Below, piece after piece: positions 29,001 to 39,844 of a stretch of 64,000 nucleotides of DNA. This DNA is from Progne subis subis (Eukaryota; Chordata; Aves; Passeriformes; Hirundinidae), in the NCBI GenBank assembly GCA_022316685.1, contig JAKJHU010000039.1, forward strand, positions 2,728,001 to 2,792,000, written 5' to 3'. A program made the translations under genes and the position numbers. Below the pieces are notes generated by a model. It was not told the DNA's origin. It did not search any database and saw only the letters and a program-made list of their open reading frames with translations. Numbering within the stretch: position 1 is the first letter of the stretch; each line of letters begins with the position of its first letter.

Positions 29001-32000
29001 TGTTGAACATTTAATACAGGAAGTTCAATCTTGATTTTTCTGAAACCTCAGTTTTAAGCATTAGGTCCTGCACTCGAAAGATTTCAGAAAAATGTTATTT
29101 TTCAGCATCCAGCACTGCATAAAATCTCACCAGAAAGCTAGAGCAGTAATGTTTGTTTTGCTGTTGTTGTTTACTTAACCCTGGTACTTAAACTGCATTA
29201 CTTCCAATAGTCCATGCTGCAGATATCTCCTCTGCAGAGCACATTTATAGAGCATTGGTGATGTTTGGCTTAAATGGCCTGCTGATAAAACTAAAAAGAA
29301 ACACATCTCTGCCACTGATGGAGAGGACCAAAGAAGGATGTGAGAATGATGCTCCTTTAGATCTCTTTCCAGTGTTGTGACAATGATAGTAAAAATAATC
29401 ACTCCCATATTTTGATGAGGTATGACATGTCAGCAAGGGGGAAATCACTGAAGGAGAGTGCAAAACCAGGAGCTGCAAACATATTTACTGAATAAATTCC
29501 CCAAAGGCATTTAAATTGCAAGAGCTCAGAGGCTAAGTATATATTCCAAACTTTTCAGAAAAATCACTGATGCAGAATATGTAGATGGTCACAAGGCTGT
29601 GCAGATAATTGTCTACCAGAACAGGAAAGAGCTGCAAACCTTCACTTCCATTTTTGGATCGGTATTCTGGTCTGGTCTTCTCTGAAGTGCTGCTGCAAAA
29701 TAAAGCTCCCCCATAAAACTGAGAGGCTGCTGTCAAGCCTGATAGCTCAGCTGGAACATTTCAGAGGCTGAGAGGTGCATTAAGCTTACCAAGTTCCAGG
29801 TTCTGTCACCTTTACATTAACCAGCTTTTCTTTGGAAAGTTTGTCCTCTAGTTCTCAGTGAATAACAATGGCAGTAGGGGATAGGCTGTGGGATGAGGTA
29901 GACAGGAGAATATCACACAGAAAAGGAGGCTTGAACAGCAGCTGTGGTGGAATGAAGACTACTAAGGAAAGAAAATATAAAGTGTATTTTTTGCACCTCT
30001 AGTAATTATTTATAAGTCTTTTTAAAATTGTGTAATCCATTGGACTTTCATGTTTTTTAAACAACAGATAAAAACCAAAACAGTGGCTCAGTGTGTGGAA
30101 TTCTACTACACATACAAAAAACAGGTGAAAATTGGTCGGAATGGGACCTTAATCTTTGGGGACATTGATGGTGCTAATGAGAGATCCATGAAAGATGAAG
30201 CTGAAGTTGACATCAAGGTAAGTAATTTCCTAAATTTCTCTCACCTCTTTTGGGCTGTAGTTTGAAGTCTTGTTTGTTGTCTCATTTACTGGTCAAATGA
30301 AAAGCACAAGCAATCTGGCTTCTCTGCAGAAGTCCAGACTCACAAATTTGTGTCCTATGTCACATAATGTCATTTACTTACAGACAACAAAATTAACAGT
30401 GCCTTTATCTTCTGGTGAAGAGTTCCCATAGGTTTGCACGTGTTCTTCCTCTCAGAAGGGACATCTTCAGTGAGGAACAGGGGCATGTGGAAGAGGAGGA
30501 GGAAGAGGAGGAAGAAGAGGAGGGAGAGGAAGGGTTGGATAACAGAAAGAGGAGTGCCGATGCTCTGAAAGATGAACAGACACTACAGGATGAGGTAATA
30601 GTAAGTGCCGCATTGTGCATGTTGTGCTTTCTATGCCATCTTCACTCTGCGAATAGTTTAGAAAACAGGTGGGCAGTTGCAGATGCAAAAAGTTTCCATC
30701 TCTATTTCTGGAGCAAGAGATTGGGCTGAGGTAGCTCCACGTTACTATCAATCAGACTGTGTGCTGTGATGGGAGAACTGGGATGTGTAAGGTGGAAAAA
30801 TGCAATGTATTCTTTGTGGCTGGTGCACACAGAGGGTCATGATGAGAAATGTCTTTAAAATAGCCTGGAGATTTTCTCATTAAATAAAACCTGTGTCTGG
30901 AATGAGTGAAGCACAGGAGCTTAATCACTGTCTTCCTTCTGATGGTTGGTTTAAGTGTCACTTTTTCCTCAACTCTTCTCCTTTTTGCAAAGGCCAGCGA
31001 CACCAATATGAGGAGTCATGAGACAACTGTCATGGGCAGATTTGGGAGGAAGCCAAGGGAGACAGCAGTGAAGCCTCGAAAGCCTATTGCTGCTCCAGTG
31101 CAGAGGAAGAAGAGGAAGCAGAAGATAAAATCAGATGCTACCAGTAAAACACAAAACACAGAAAACACATTTCCATGTAAAAAATGTGGCAGGTAAGACC
31201 AACTCTGCTTCCAGCAATTATCACTGAGTCACAGTAGAGCATCTCCTGTGGAAGCTTTTTCTGAAATGGGCTTTCTGTCTTTCTATATAGGCCATGGACA
31301 TTGGCAACATTTTAATGAATTACTGCTCTACTAATACCTGCAGATTAGGGCTTGTTTGTCTTCAAATGGCAGGAGATACTACCTGCATTTCAACTGTGTA
31401 CAGTATCTGGTGTTAAGCTGCACTTCAAGCATCTGCTGTGTTAGCCCTCTGTAATGCTTACATTTTTGTAACAAGAAGTTTCTATGTATTTGCTAGATCA
31501 CATATAAAGAACATGGTATAGACTTAAGAACAGTGTTGCAGAAATGAGAGACACTACCACCGTTACAGCAGCAGCTATTAGGCCAGTAGGTACATAGTTC
31601 ATCTGGTTAAATTTGCAGCTGTCTTTGGTGGATGTGAATTATATTTGTATTTCCTCACACAGTTTTAGTAGTTTTTGTAGCTTTGTTGCCAACAGTCATA
31701 ACTGTCAAGAAAATTCAGTTTCCTACATAAGCTGCTTACTCTTAAAACCAACAGGACAAGCAGACAAGGATTCTTAATGGTGTCTGAGCTTCACTTGTGG
31801 CACTTGATGCAAAATCCAAATAGTTAACGGTGGAGGGTGGAGGAACAGATCACTGAAATGTAGAGTCAGAAGGAAGAAGCTCAAGCACTTCAAGCTCTGT
31901 GGACAAGGCTCAGGAGTGGCACTGGGCCATCGTTGGCCTCCATGCTTATCATATTGTTGCAGCACAGGGGTAGCCTGAAAACCAGGGCCGTGTTGTGTTA

Positions 32001-32485
32001 AGCAGCACGTGCATAATTCAGATACCAGCAGTGCCCCTCTTGAGTTCAGAGCCGAATGAGAAATGGCCACAGTAAGAAATGAAGCAGGTGGCTTGGGGGT
32101 GCTCAGGATCTCCTGCTGGCATTGCCCCTATGCTGCCACTTGCTGAGTGGCCTTTGCTCTAGGTGCTGTCTCGCAGTATCAGTGGGACTTGAGGCCGGAG
32201 CAGCAGAAGCTGTTCCAGAGAAGTGTTGGAGGAGGCCGTAGGAGAGGCCAGGTGCTAACGTATGTGTGTGCCTTCCTCAGGGTGTTCTACAAGGTGAAGA
32301 GCCGCAGTGCTCACATGAAGAGCCACGCGGAGCAGGAGAAGAAGGCGGCGGCGCTGAGGCAGCAGGAGAAGGAGGCGGCGGCGGCGGCGGCCCGCAGCCA
32401 GGCCCGGCAGGAGGAGAGCAGTGACAGCGGGAGCGGCAGCAGCGCCAGCAGCAGCGCCAGCTCGGATGAAGACGGAGAAATATAG
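12639..32485 (+). CDS. MIDEAS: MIDEAS (ELMSAN1): ELM2-SANT scaffold of the MiDAC histone deacetylase complex, 12 coding exons
   Basis: Joined coding exons: 12639-14090, 18253-18573, 19551-19896, 20313-20379, 25157-25299, 26151-26254, 27611-27686, 28861-28949, 30068-30217, 30421-30600, 30993-31192, 32281-32485. They total 3333 nt (1110 residues), close to the roughly 1045 of the human protein, and every junction is GT-AG with matching phase. The start MNLQAQ matches the mammalian start. Order: Gln/Pro-rich N-terminus (1-484), basic motifs [12 protein letters not shown] (about 328-340) and [16 protein letters not shown] (about 452-467), a conserved region with [12 protein letters not shown] (about 528), an ELM2 domain (about 729-836), a SANT domain (about 838-888), a Glu-rich stretch, and a C-terminal C2H2 finger followed by an Ala/Ser-rich tail. 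Known of the family: the ELM2-SANT module recruits and activates HDAC1/2 in the nucleus, with DNTTIP1 as partner, in the mitotic deacetylase complex MiDAC. TRERF1 and ZNF541 are paralogues, but the N-terminal match is specific to MIDEAS. The gene is convergent with DNAL1. Confidence 0.96.
14091..18252 (+). other. MIDEAS: MIDEAS intron between coding exons 1 and 2
   Basis: It is bounded by gtaagg and ttcttctcag. No coding homology was recognised; a 141-codon frame at 14993-15418 looks random. It holds a T/G-rich low-complexity tract at 17715-17852. Confidence 0.85.
17715..17852. repeat. T/G-rich low-complexity tract
   Basis: G-rich, then GGTTTT-type units, GGT triplets, a short TG run and a GA run within the MIDEAS intron. 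It is simple sequence with no coding value. Confidence 0.8.
18253..18573 (+). CDS. MIDEAS: MIDEAS coding exon 2 (residues 485-591)
   Basis: The acceptor is ttttcttctcag and the donor CAG|gtatgg. It has 107 codons in phase 0. The motifs [12 protein letters not shown] and [11 protein letters not shown] are shared with mammalian MIDEAS. The basic RRRS cluster may be a nuclear localisation or DNA-contact element (inference). Confidence 0.95.
18574..19550 (+). other. MIDEAS: MIDEAS intron between coding exons 2 and 3
   Basis: Donor gtatgg and acceptor cctaatag, preceded by a T-run at about 19530-19542. Nothing else was recognised. Confidence 0.85.
19551..19896 (+). CDS. MIDEAS: MIDEAS coding exon 3 (residues 592-707)
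   Basis: It follows a long T-rich tract and acceptor cctaatag; the donor is TCAA|gtaagt. It encodes the most conserved proline-rich block upstream of ELM2, including [36 protein letters not shown] and [18 protein letters not shown]. It ends in phase 1. Confidence 0.96.
20313..20379 (+). CDS. MIDEAS: MIDEAS coding exon 4 (residues 707-729)
   Basis: The acceptor is cctctcgttgcag and the donor GAACC|gtaagt. It is a 67-nt exon encoding [20 protein letters not shown] and then IEP, the lead-in to the ELM2 domain. The split Asn codon at its start and split Pro codon at its end both join in frame. Confidence 0.94.
20380..25156 (+). other. MIDEAS: MIDEAS intron between coding exons 4 and 5
   Basis: Donor gtaagt and acceptor ctctgcag, about 4.8 kb. 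It contains a CR1 fragment at 22500-22568. No coding exon was recognised; the 130-codon minus frame at 23443-23835 looks random. Confidence 0.85.
22500..22568 (-). mobile_element. CR1 LINE, small antisense remnant
   Basis: GATCTCTGGAGATCATTTGG, then CCAAGCCCCTGCTCAGAGCA, then GGTTACC matches the reverse complement of the CR1 segment near its 3' end. It is an old fragment of about 70 bp. Confidence 0.75.
25157..25299 (+). CDS. MIDEAS: MIDEAS coding exon 5 (ELM2, first part)
   Basis: The acceptor is cttctctgcag and the donor GAATG|gtaaga. It encodes [13 protein letters not shown] and LVWQPW, the beginning of the ELM2 domain, which contributes to HDAC1/2 binding in this family. The preceding intron of about 4.8 kb is the longest between coding exons. 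Confidence 0.95.
26151..26254 (+). CDS. MIDEAS: MIDEAS coding exon 6 (ELM2, second part)
   Basis: The acceptor is ggtggaaatag, which has a weak pyrimidine tract, and the donor is CTG|gtgagt. It encodes [20 protein letters not shown] and then the helix [15 protein letters not shown]. The high match to mammalian MIDEAS outweighs the weak acceptor. Confidence 0.93.
27611..27686 (+). CDS. MIDEAS: MIDEAS coding exon 7 (ELM2 to SANT linker)
   Basis: The acceptor is tttatccaag and the donor ACACAG|gtttgt, which is a weaker donor than the others. It encodes [20 protein letters not shown] and then DYHYT. The first and last codons are completed correctly by the neighbouring exons. Confidence 0.93.
28861..28949 (+). 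CDS. MIDEAS: MIDEAS coding exon 8 (SANT, first part)
   Basis: The acceptor is ttacctacag and the donor AAGCTT|gtaagt. It encodes [20 protein letters not shown] and then [10 protein letters not shown], the first SANT helices. SANT domains of this class dock HDAC1/2 and line the inositol phosphate site. Confidence 0.95.
30068..30217 (+). CDS. MIDEAS: MIDEAS coding exon 9 (SANT, last helix)
   Basis: The acceptor is aaacaacag and the donor ATCAAG|gtaagt. It encodes [20 protein letters not shown], the signature third SANT helix, followed by [18 protein letters not shown]. It has 50 codons in phase 0. Confidence 0.96.
30421..30600 (+). CDS. MIDEAS: MIDEAS coding exon 10 (acidic segment)
   Basis: The acceptor is tctggtgaag. 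It encodes [14 protein letters not shown], then an 11-residue glutamate run within [17 protein letters not shown], from a GAG/GAA repeat near 30490-30530. There are two in-frame donors six bases apart: after 30594 (GAG|gtaata) and after 30600 (ATA|gtaagt). The second is the better consensus and was chosen; using the first would remove Val-Ile. Confidence 0.88.
30601..32280 (+). other. MIDEAS: MIDEAS introns between coding exons 10 and 12
   Basis: The introns are 30601-30992 and 31193-32280, with GT-AG ends. The second lies within the C2H2 finger, between its cysteine and histidine pairs. No other feature was recognised. Confidence 0.8.
30993..31192 (+). CDS. MIDEAS: MIDEAS coding exon 11 (basic region and first half of a C2H2 finger)
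   Basis: The acceptor is ctttttgcaaag and the donor GGCAG|gtaaga. It encodes [10 protein letters not shown], a basic stretch ([13 protein letters not shown]) resembling a nuclear localisation signal, and TFPCKKCGR with the two zinc-binding cysteines. The finger is completed in the next exon. Confidence 0.93.
32281..32485 (+). CDS. MIDEAS: MIDEAS coding exon 12 (second half of the C2H2 finger and C-terminus)
   Basis: The acceptor is ccttcctcag. It encodes [15 protein letters not shown], whose two histidines complete a C-x2-C-x12-H-x3-H zinc finger with exon 11. A charged coiled segment ([17 protein letters not shown]), an Ala run and a Ser/Gly-rich tail ending DEDGEI and TAG follow. The reading frame also stays open upstream of the acceptor (from 32147), but that part resembles nothing and is intronic. 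Confidence 0.95.
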
Positions 32486-32679
32486 CAGCAGACCAGGAGT
32501 GGAGGGAGTAGCAAGGCTGGACCCAACCTCCCTCTCGGTGGTCTCACTTTTTTTTGCTTGCACTTTTCTTACCTGAACCATCAGGTTTTGGTTTCAGTGC
32601 TGCCATTTCCTCATGCCACATGTTCCAGTTCACCTTGCCAGTACTGAATGGTGGATAACAGGATTTGTTTCAACTTGGA

Positions 32680-32703
32680 TTTTTTTTTTTTTTTTTTTTT
32701 TTT
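32680..32703 (+). repeat. T24 homopolymer in the MIDEAS 3' UTR
   Basis: An uninterrupted T run about 200 nt after the MIDEAS stop. Its exact length may be unreliable in an assembly. Confidence 0.85.
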
Positions 32704-35700
32704 AAGACTAATAAGATTTGTATTCTATTTATAATGATATCTGAGGTACATAATAGAACAATGTCACCTGCAGTGGAAGTAAGTTCTCTCAGGTCAGTCA
32801 GACCTTTCTTTTTGTTCTTGTCGGGAATCGTGGTAATGGGACTCTTGGATATAAAGGTTTCCAGACTGGAGCAAGAAAAAGCAGCTCTACTCTGAGCTAA
32901 GGGTATCCAGTTATTGTGACACTGGTGATTTCTAGTTGTTTCCTTTCTCAGCAAGTTCTTCTTCCTTTTATGCTTTCCTGTCTTTTTCTGAGTAGTTATT
33001 CAGGCAGACAAAAAGTTTTGTGGGAAGACAGTGTGCACTTTTTACCTCTGTTTCACAGAAATGAAAAGTGCAATGAGCAAGACACTCTTCTTCGAGAGTA
33101 AGTTTTATTTTTCAAACAGAAGCCTGAGGTTGATTATCTTACGGCATTAAGAATGTAGCAATGGATATAAAAATATCATGTGGGATTAGAGTAGCCACAG
33201 GCCTTGCAGGTTGTCTCGTCTTGGAAAACAAAATAGTCAGCCTTTGATTAACTTCAGGGAGTCTGGGCTTCACAAGTGCAATTTGAAATGAAAACTCCTG
33301 GGTTTGAATTTACATAAATGGGAGCAAGTTTATTTAGTGAAAATGAACCCAGATCTTCTTGTGTGCTGGACTGTGTGCACCTCAGAAATGGGTGGAATGG
33401 ACTCTCATCTCCAGCAGTGATCCCTCTTTGAATATTTTTACCTCTCAGTATCCTCTTCTATCTTGTAGCAGTCCTCATTTACTCTTTGAAATTGCCATCA
33501 TCAAGCTTTTATGGCGGGGCCGTAGTTTCCCAGACAGTTGCTGTCAGACAGTATGTACAAGAGAAGCTTGTCACCTCTTTGCACACCAGTGGCTGAGCAC
33601 TGCTGCCTGCTGGCTTGTCCTGTTATGAGCTACATTCTTTGCTGAAAGGCTCAGTCTTCCTTCAGAACTGATACAAGCTAGGAGCCCAAAAAGTCTAGCC
33701 ACCAAAAGCTGCTGTAAAAGCAAGTTAAGAGGAGGTAGCCCAGGTGATAGATGTTAGCTTTGCACAGGGTTGTCCTGTACACCTTTATAGCCCACATTTG
33801 TCGATATTGGTAAGGATGCAGAGAATCACTTGTGGTTCATGGCCAGCCGGTGTCATCCTGCACCCAGCTGCCCAGCTCCCTCCCTCCATCCAGTCTTCTT
33901 GCCCTGTAGTTTTATGCAACCATGATGGCTTCACTCTTCAGTTTGGGAGGCTGTGTATCATATGTTTGTTTGGACATACCTATGTTTTTTGCATAGAATG
34001 TTTTTTCTGAATAGCAGAAACAGTTACTACTTTTACAAAATCAGGGGGAACATCATTAAGGACTGCTCTCTTTGCAAAATTGACACTTTCACCTGTAAGT
34101 GTTCAATTTTCTGTCAAGATTATATTTTTCATTCCTATCAAAACTGGGGTTCCTTTCAGCATTTAGATGACCGTTCCATGTTCCTACATTGAATGGATCT
34201 TGTTGACTAACCAAGAAGCACATAGCACATCACAAACTGTTAAAATCATTCAAAAAACTGCAAAGAACTAAAAGCTGCTGCTTTAAAAAGAAGCTTAAGC
34301 AAATCAGTCTTCCTCTTAAGGATTGAAGTGTTGATTTTTATCTTTTTCATTTTATAAATTGGAGAAAATGCTTGTCTGCCATTATCTTAGGGCCCTTGGA
34401 AAGAATAGAAGCTTTAGCACCCTGTGTCAGGAGAAACAGTAGGTGAAGCAACTGCAAGCATTTCAGTCTTCCAAAGGCCAGATCTTTCACTGATTCTCCC
34501 TATTTTAGGAAACTGACGTAATTTTCCTCTTGTCAAGGACAAGCCCTTGAGGTGCTGATTAGAATAAATCAGATTTTCTTTACTTACATAAAAACGTGTG
34601 TATCACGTGCTGATTCCAGTATTGGTTGTTCTCTCTCACCCCACTGCAGTATAAGTAGAACAGAACAGGAAAACTGGACAGAGTCTGTCACTGGAAGTAA
34701 ATCAGAAAAGGGCTTTTTTCTGAGGATAACGTTTGTAACATCTGTAGGTTAGCAGGGCTGACCACAATCAAGTAAATGTTCCAAGTAAGTGGCACCAAGT
34801 TGGAATGAGTATGTTTCTGAGCATACTTCCAAATTGCTAATAGCCACCAGAAGACTTCTTTTCTGGCTTGGTAGTAAGAGGAACAGCTCCTCCAAGTGTC
34901 ATCTTAAAAGACAAATAAGCAAACCAAGCCTTCTACCCACTGGCTTACAGTAGGAGTTTGGAATTGATCCTGCTTTTGAATTAGAGCTTGCCTACTATCA
35001 AAAGTTGGCAGAGAATTGTTTTTTAAAAAAAGAACAAAACCAAAACATAAGCAACCAACCCCCAATTTCTGTGGACAGAGCATTTAAGTGGAATTTGCCT
35101 AATCTGAAATGAATTAAGTTCCTACTCTTCGTGGGGGAAAAATAATTTGAGTGGCTCTTTACTGCAGCACAGTGTTAATTTTGTTATAGTAGTTAAGATT
35201 TAAAAAAACCCACCCCAAACAAACAAAATTCTTGTCCATGTTCTGTTGATATGTCTGTTTTAAAACTCCATGCTCATTATTTTCCATCATTTAAAGGCCT
35301 ATTGATTGATCCTCATTTAGTGTAAGGGCTTGTTGCTGATTTAGGAAAACAGGCAGTAGAAAGTCATTAATTTGAACAAGGTGTCTCTTTGCTTTAGTTC
35401 TTTTATATGGGAACAAATATTTATAGAAGGAAATTCTGTAAATGTGTACTAATAGCTTTGCCTTTTACAGTGCAAGATCAGGCTTCAGGTGGTCATATAG
35501 CCCATAGTCAGATGGCTGTATTTCAAATCATTACCTATTTGAGTCTTGATGACATCACAGAGATGCAGTGACAGGTCACATTTGCCCTGATCATGTACTT
35601 CTGCCCATGCTTCTGCCCGTCCCTTTACGGATAGATTCAATCTTTCAGGTTTGTGATCTGCATGGGATAGCATCTGAGTTTTGTAAGACTGTGTGTGTAT

Positions 35701-36830
35701 GTAATTACTAGATAGATGCATGCACTTGTGATGCATATCTGATGTAGCTGCAGGTGTTTTGCAGTCTAGCTGCAAGAACCACTCTGCATTTTAATTTATT
35801 TGATGTTTGTTCTTTTACTGGTACAGGTGATGGTATCAGAAAGAACTTGTAAATTGAAGGCCTACTGAATTTCACTCAGCTGTGCAGGACATGGCATTTT
35901 GCTGGCCAGAAACAGGTAGGGATGTAGCTGCTTAAAGGCAGGGCAAAGATATAAATTCGAAAGTTTAAAGGTAACTCATCTGTTAAACCCATTGTAGATA
36001 AAGTCCAAATTAACTAAAAATACTCTCTGATTTATCAAACTGAGGCTTTTGGTCATTTTCATCATTGCAACAAGCTTAGATTAAAATGAATACTTTTCAG
36101 AAAAAGTGTTTCTTAAATCATAAACGTGATCTTTCTCACTCTCAGCAGTTACAACACACTTCTTAATTCTCTTACAGGCAGCAGACTAGAAGGTTCCTAC
36201 AGATACATATTGTATTTTAAAGAAATGGGAGTAGGAAGGACTATAGCCATAGGAGTCTTGTCTGCTTTCATACAATGGCACATTTAGTCCAGTGCTTACC
36301 AGAAACCTTACTCTAATACACATTTTCCCACACAAACCTTCTCCCTGCTTTCTCTTCTGATGTATGTCTGGAAGTTGATAAAGCTTTAAAAAGACAGAGA
36401 AGTGAGTCTACAAATCATGTTTGATTTCTGGGGGAGTGGGTTTCTATGTAAATTCGTCACTTGGGTTCAGCTGCTTTACTTTCCCTCCTTCTCTCCTGTG
36501 TCATACATTAGGAAGACACAAACTTTGAATCCCAAGCTGTCTAAGGATCTTTCTTTCCAAGACTAAGATTACACTGACAGCCGAGCCTGAAAAAACCCTT
36601 AACTTCTCCAGATTAGAATACAACGTATATTTTTATAGAAATGTAATTGTGTATTTTAAAAAAGTTTCCTGCAGCTTCTCCACATGTATTTTTCCCCCTT
36701 GTAGTTCAGATTTGATATAAACTTTTTTTGTGTTCATTCTTTTTATGTTCTGTTTTTAAATTTGTAGTCAAAGCTTTGGTGTACTGTACAGGAGCAGTCA
36801 GCCTTTGTAATTACTGTATAAATGCTTTAT

Positions 36831-36836
36831 AATAAA
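36831..36836 (+). terminator. MIDEAS: MIDEAS polyadenylation signal AATAAA
   Basis: Canonical hexamer about 4.3 kb after the MIDEAS stop, followed by a T-rich downstream element. It is the most plausible end of this transcript from sequence alone. Confidence 0.55.
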
Positions 36837-39828
36837 GTATATTACTTTTATTTTAACAAGTGAGCAGACACTTCCTTTTGTGTGTCTGCTGCCTAGGGCA
36901 CCTTTTAAAAGACTGTTACATGTTTAAAATGTACATATATAAATATATTTACCTGTTGCTGTACAGTTGTGATAGACTGGACTGAATTTATTTTTTGTGT
37001 GCTTTTTTTATAAAATATTAATACACTAAAGGAAATCTTGCGGATGTGATTGTAATGTACCATGTAACTTATTTACTTAAATAATATCCTCTATATATCT
37101 AAAAAGCCTTTTATTAAATGAGGTTTAAAAAATAATTTCTTAGCTGAGTTTTTTGATGGTATGAGGGCGTGGCCAGGGGTTTGTGCAGGCTGTGATGCAC
37201 AGGAGGCTGTCCCGAGTCCTTCTGGCTGGTCTGCCCTTCATTCTCACCTGTTTTCTCCCTGAGGCTGTTCCTCACCTCTCCCGAGGCACAAGCCTGCACT
37301 GTGTTTTATGTCTTACATCCAAGAAAGTAACTGGCACGTGTGGCTGTAGGAGACCAGAGAAATCTGCAGCTCCGCTGCTTTCCAGAAGTGTTGGTGGGAT
37401 GTGTGTCCCACTCCAGGCTGAGCACCCTCCCACAAAGACAGAAACAACCTTGACAGTGTGCTAGGAATTCCTGGGGAATAGTTCTAGGTCTGCTGTGCTG
37501 GAAATAAGGTCAGTGGGATTCTGACACTACCTGAAACAACTGTCAAGACCATGGGCAAGGCAAAGACACCAGGGAGTAACTAAGTACCTGATGGGCCTGC
37601 ATCAGATGTGAATTCTGGGATGGCTTCAGTTGTAGATTATATTGTATCACACTTTTCGGTGGCAAAGTTTGAAAAAACTTGTAGTGAATACTGTCTTAAA
37701 GGCATTTACCTGTTACCTGAATCTATAAGGGCTGGGTTTACAGGTTTTGTTATACAGCACATATTTTGTTTCTTCTGGCAGCAGCTGGATTTCTTACTGT
37801 GGATATTAAATACACTTCCATCTATGGTCGGAACATCTTCCTTCTGTTTTGGTATTTTACCTTTTAGTTAACTAGGCTACAGAGGTGTTCTCACACCTCT
37901 GGGCATATCATCTTTAAAAGCTACAAATGCTACATAAAGCAGATGGCAGAAATAGGTATCAGTCCCTGACTGGTCTCCTATGAGATTGCACTTAGGATCT
38001 AAGGCAGCACGCCTCTTAATTTATGCTGACCTTTTCCTTTCAATAGTTTTGACAAATTTGGCAGGAGAAAGCCCAAGACATGAAAACACTCATTTTTTTT
38101 CAGCTCAGAAGTCCTTGCTTTAGTTGATCAGCAACAGCGTTTGGAGAAAAAAGTATTTTGCTTGGTGTGTGAAGAGACAGGGAGCACCAAGGCCTTCACT
38201 TGAGATAATGGATCAGGACTACAAGGCTTTAAGTCATGCATTTGCATCCCTGTCAAAGCCAGCTGGCAAAAGTGCTGAAGTTTAGTGCTTTGCACTAAAT
38301 CTGAGGCTGTGCAAACCTTTGACAATCAAAAAACCCACACATTTTGAGCAATTTGGGTTGTGTCTTTTTTTAACTGCTGGATCTGCCCAAGCTTCTGGAA
38401 GTCATTTCAGCTACTGAAAGAAACCTTACAAAGCATTTTAGCGATCAGTAAGCTTTGAGTTAGCGGTACTGTGAGGAGTTCTGCAGTAACTCCCTCTGTG
38501 TTTTCTAAATAGCATTACAACCATCACTGTAGGATGCTGCTCTTGTCATTGAGACCAACTGCTGTGGGCTATGGGGTAGGAAGAGTTTACTTTAGATCAG
38601 AGTTTTGAAATTACATTTCAGTGACATGGTCTAATGAAGGCTGAAGTTTCTATTAGAGAAGCTTATAAATCAGTTAGCCTTCCCCTGTCTGGGCTTAATG
38701 GAACTGATTGTATATTACTGTTAACAGAATTTAAATTCAAAGTGAATTAGTAATTTTATGCTGAAAGACCAGCCATTTCTCTAACTTGTATGGATTTTTT
38801 TCCACATATAGCAGTCATAGACTTTTCTCTAAGAACAAATTCTGACAACCAATGTCTTAAAAGTGAAAAATATTTATGTATCAGATGACAACAATCACAA
38901 TGTATCAGCATGTTTAAAGCCTTATGTTATTTCCTATTCTAAAATAGAGAGGCAAAAATAAGGAACAGCATTTACATACTATCATACTATAAATACATTG
39001 CTTTCTGAGCAGCTAGGAAAGTTTAATGAGAAAATTTAGTTTCCAAATACTCTTCACAAGCTGAACTCTTTCATTACACATCAGCCAAAGACATTTATAT
39101 AAAATACGGTTATATTATTTTTGAATAAGTTTCACAGAATAACATTTATAAACATAGGCCTAAATAATTTAAACACAGCAAATATAACAGTTTTCCATGC
39201 TATAAAATTACTGTATACGAAAGATTGCCAAAGGGATGTTAAAAGTGCTCTCTTGCTTGCAAGTTTTTCTAGATGACCCTACTTCTAGTGTAACCTGAGT
39301 CATCTGCTGGTTCTCAGGTCTCTTCTGTCATTTTTCCAGCAGTTCTCAATAATCACTGCATACATCAATCAGCTCTTTGAAGACAGGTGAGTGTACCAAC
39401 AAGCAAGCAAAAAACCTAGCTAGTTCCTATCACTAATTTAATTTTAGCATATTTCTCTAAGGAATAAAGTGGATGCTAGTCCTCTGTAACTTCACTGGGA
39501 AAAGCAGAATTCCACATGGCTTGCACTTGTTACATGGGTGCTCTTTTCATCCATGAATAATAGTGCACTTACTACTTCACTGGGGGTGGTGTGATAGGGA
39601 ACAGCAGAGTGTACAAGTGGAAGCCAGCCCTCCCAGCATCTCACTCCCATGTCCCTGTGGGTGCACAGGCCCAGGTATCCCTGTCATCTTATACATAACA
39701 TTGTGTAGCACCATCAATATGCAAACCAGCTGTTTTAATTCTACCACCTCTCTGTGTCTTTCGCCACATCCACTAATTTTAAAGTGCAAATTTAAAAATT
39801 TAGGGAAACTTTGGAGGAGAAAAAGTTT

Positions 39829-39844
39829 GGGGGGGGGGGGGGGG
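39829..39844 (+). repeat. G16 homopolymer
   Basis: A run of 16 G followed by CGT and another G run. It lies in non-coding sequence between MIDEAS and the DNAL1 stop. It could form a G-quadruplex but is also a common place for sequencing error. Confidence 0.8.

Larger units (their letters stand above)
25300..30420 (+). other. MIDEAS: MIDEAS introns between coding exons 5 and 10
   Basis: The introns are 25300-26150, 26255-27610, 27687-28860, 28950-30067 and 30218-30420. All have GT-AG ends and phases that join the flanking exons. No RNA gene or repeat family was recognised inside them. Confidence 0.8.
32486..36856 (+). other. MIDEAS: MIDEAS 3' UTR (long), ending near an AATAAA
   Basis: No coding frame is credible after the stop at 32485. 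The region is AT-rich, with a T24 tract at 32680-32703. A canonical AATAAA occurs at 36831-36836 (context tttataataaagtat), so cleavage is placed about 20 nt later. The 3' end is inferred; an ATTAAA near 37114 could give a longer form. Confidence 0.6.

Noticed and set aside
32147..32280. Open frame continuing upstream of the last MIDEAS exon
   Set aside because: The phase and sequence match places the acceptor at 32280, and the upstream residues show no family similarity.
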